From NCBI GenBank assembly GCA_030634505.1, contig DAOWAQ010000110.1, forward strand, positions 1 through 6,623: a stretch of 6,623 nucleotides of DNA, given 5' to 3'. The notes under the pieces were generated by a model. It was not told where the DNA came from, did not search any database, and saw nothing but the letters and a program-made list of their open reading frames with translations. This DNA is from Calditrichia bacterium. GTDB taxonomy: Bacteria; Calditrichota; Calditrichia; JAJRVZ01. Position 1 is the stretch's first letter. Every line of letters starts with the position of its first letter. Shown here in pieces: positions 5,613 through 6,623 of the stretch. Position numbers and translations under genes: made by a program.

Positions 5613-6623
5613 CTAATTAATTTCGATGCCGAATAATGATACATCATCTTCGAATTCAGAATTTATACCCATTTTGAGAATTCCATCCACTACATTTTCA
5701 AATTTGGAATTTAAATCACCATTAAATTCATTTATAAACTTCGCCATTACTTCTTTAGTCATCAGCAATCCTTCTTTGACAGAAAGTTCATAAAGACCAT
5801 CAGTATAGAGAATTAACGTATCCCCGGAATTTAATTTGTATGAATTAGCTTTATATTCACTATCCGCTAAAATACCTATTGGAATATCTGCATTATTAAG
5901 AAACTCAACTGATTTATTTTTATGAATTATTAATGGTGCCGGATGTCCGGCATTTACAACTTTAAATTCAAATGTATTCGTATTTAATACACCATATATA
6001 CCCGTAAAATAAGCATCATATGTTTCCATCGGAAAATTATCGTTCAAAGCTTTTGCTACTTGTTCTGGTTCTAAAAGTGTCTCCACTGTCAATTGTTGTC
6101 CCGCTTTCTCCTTAAGTGAACGACCATCCATTCCTAATCTGAAAAAATTATGAATCAGTACAGCCAGCATTGCTGCCTGAACACCATGCCCTGATACATC
6201 GATAATATACATTGCAACATGAGAATCATCCAACGGCATTATATTAAAAATATCTCCGGCAACATGACTGCTCGGTACAAATTTCCAGGCGACTTTTAAC
6301 GATCCTATATCCGAAATATCATGGGGTAATAGTTGCCTTTGTACCCGCCCGGCTGCCTTAATGTCCTTATTTATTATTTCATTGCTTTCACGTAATTGTG
6401 AATATGCTTTTTCAAGTTGATCATTTTTTTGTATTAATTGCCTGCGGAGTCTCATAAATCTTAAATGAGTGTTTACCCTGGCAACCACTTCTACCGCGTC
6501 AAAAGGTTTAGTGATATAATCCATTGCTCCAAGAGATAATCCACGTACTTTATCGACCGGGTCAGTTTTAGCCGTTAAAAACACAACAGGAATATCAGCA
6601 GTATCTCTATTATTCTTTAGCCA
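5613..6623 (-). CDS. Response regulator fused to PP2C/SpoIIE-type serine phosphatase (RsbU-like), N-terminus beyond the edge
   Basis: This gene is cut by the right edge; 336 residues are visible and the reading frame is open through 6623. The GTG at 6584-6582 lies inside the receiver core (PVVFLTAK) and is not a real start. Visible residues 1-60 are the C-terminal half of a CheY-like receiver, with conserved Thr17 (FLTA) and Lys39 (ITKPF); the phosphoacceptor Asp is off the window. A coiled-coil linker (about 55-90, QLIQKNDQLEKAYSQL) leads to AGRVQRQLLP and the phosphatase domain to residue 336. All four metal ligands are present: Asp124 in AGD, Asp142 in DVSGHG, Asp275 in YTDG, and Asp326/327 in EDDVSL. 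RsbU-type enzymes dephosphorylate a STAS-domain antagonist in partner-switching control of sigma factors or other outputs, and receiver phosphorylation usually switches them. No STAS or RsbW-like anti-sigma gene is visible here. It is the first visible gene of the minus-strand pair; its promoter is outside the window. Confidence 0.94.
   Translation of the reverse strand, partial: WLKNNRDTADIPVVFLTAKTDPVDKVRGLSLGAMDYITKPFDAVEVVARVNTHLRFMRLRRQLIQKNDQLEKAYSQLRESNEIINKDIKAAGRVQRQLLPHDISDIGSLKVAWKFVPSSHVAGDIFNIMPLDDSHVAMYIIDVSGHGVQAAMLAVLIHNFFRLGMDGRSLKEKAGQQLTVETLLEPEQVAKALNDNFPMETYDAYFTGIYGVLNTNTFEFKVVNAGHPAPLIIHKNKSVEFLNNADIPIGILADSEYKANSYKLNSGDTLILYTDGLYELSVKEGLLMTKEVMAKFINEFNGDLNSKFENVVDGILKMGINSEFEDDVSLFGIEIN

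Overview
This 6.6 kb window comes from an AT-rich bacterial chromosome. It has six protein genes in two convergent groups, a 473-base non-coding left end, and a gene cut by the right edge. The mix of low G+C, Shine-Dalgarno (SD) use on only some genes, a carotenoid-aldehyde-type ALDH, a tandem-ACT protein and a response regulator fused to a PP2C phosphatase fits the wider FCB group (Bacteroidota/Ignavibacteria, Calditrichota, Marinimicrobia-like). That placement is inference. No rRNA, tRNA or lineage marker is present to confirm it. I see no mobile element, CRISPR array or RNA gene.

Left group, + strand. A sigma70-type promoter (TTGAAT, 17 bp, TATAAT) and a strong SD site precede an aldehyde dehydrogenase with all catalytic residues and an unusual hydrophobic, basic C-terminal tail. 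It is followed, with gaps of 85, 43 and 26 bases, by a small tandem ACT-domain protein, a TauE/SafE-family membrane exporter, and a beta-class (permuted) DNA N4/N6-methyltransferase with a DPPY motif and an extra C-terminal helical domain. The four are probably co-transcribed at least in part. Their functions do not form one textbook pathway. The most economical biochemical reading is an aldehyde oxidised to an acid, an exporter that could remove an anionic product, and an amino-acid-sensing ACT protein. The methyltransferase looks like a solitary (orphan) enzyme, because no restriction endonuclease is visible beside it.

Right group, - strand, read leftwards from the right edge. The first gene is a response regulator fused to an RsbU/SpoIIE-type PP2C phosphatase, with its N-terminus outside the window. 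The second, 33 bases downstream, is a protein with two PAS-like domains and a C-terminal region resembling a histidine kinase whose ATP-binding motifs are eroded. Together they look like a signalling module: a phosphatase switched by a receiver domain, plus a PAS sensor or pseudokinase that may control or scaffold it. The two groups converge with only 5 bases between the stop codons at 4347 and 4353.

The points most worth a second look are the degenerate kinase beside the PP2C regulator, the methyltransferase's C-terminal domain and atypical motif I, the ALDH tail, the ALDH/exporter pairing, and an imperfect inverted repeat lying exactly across the ALDH promoter.
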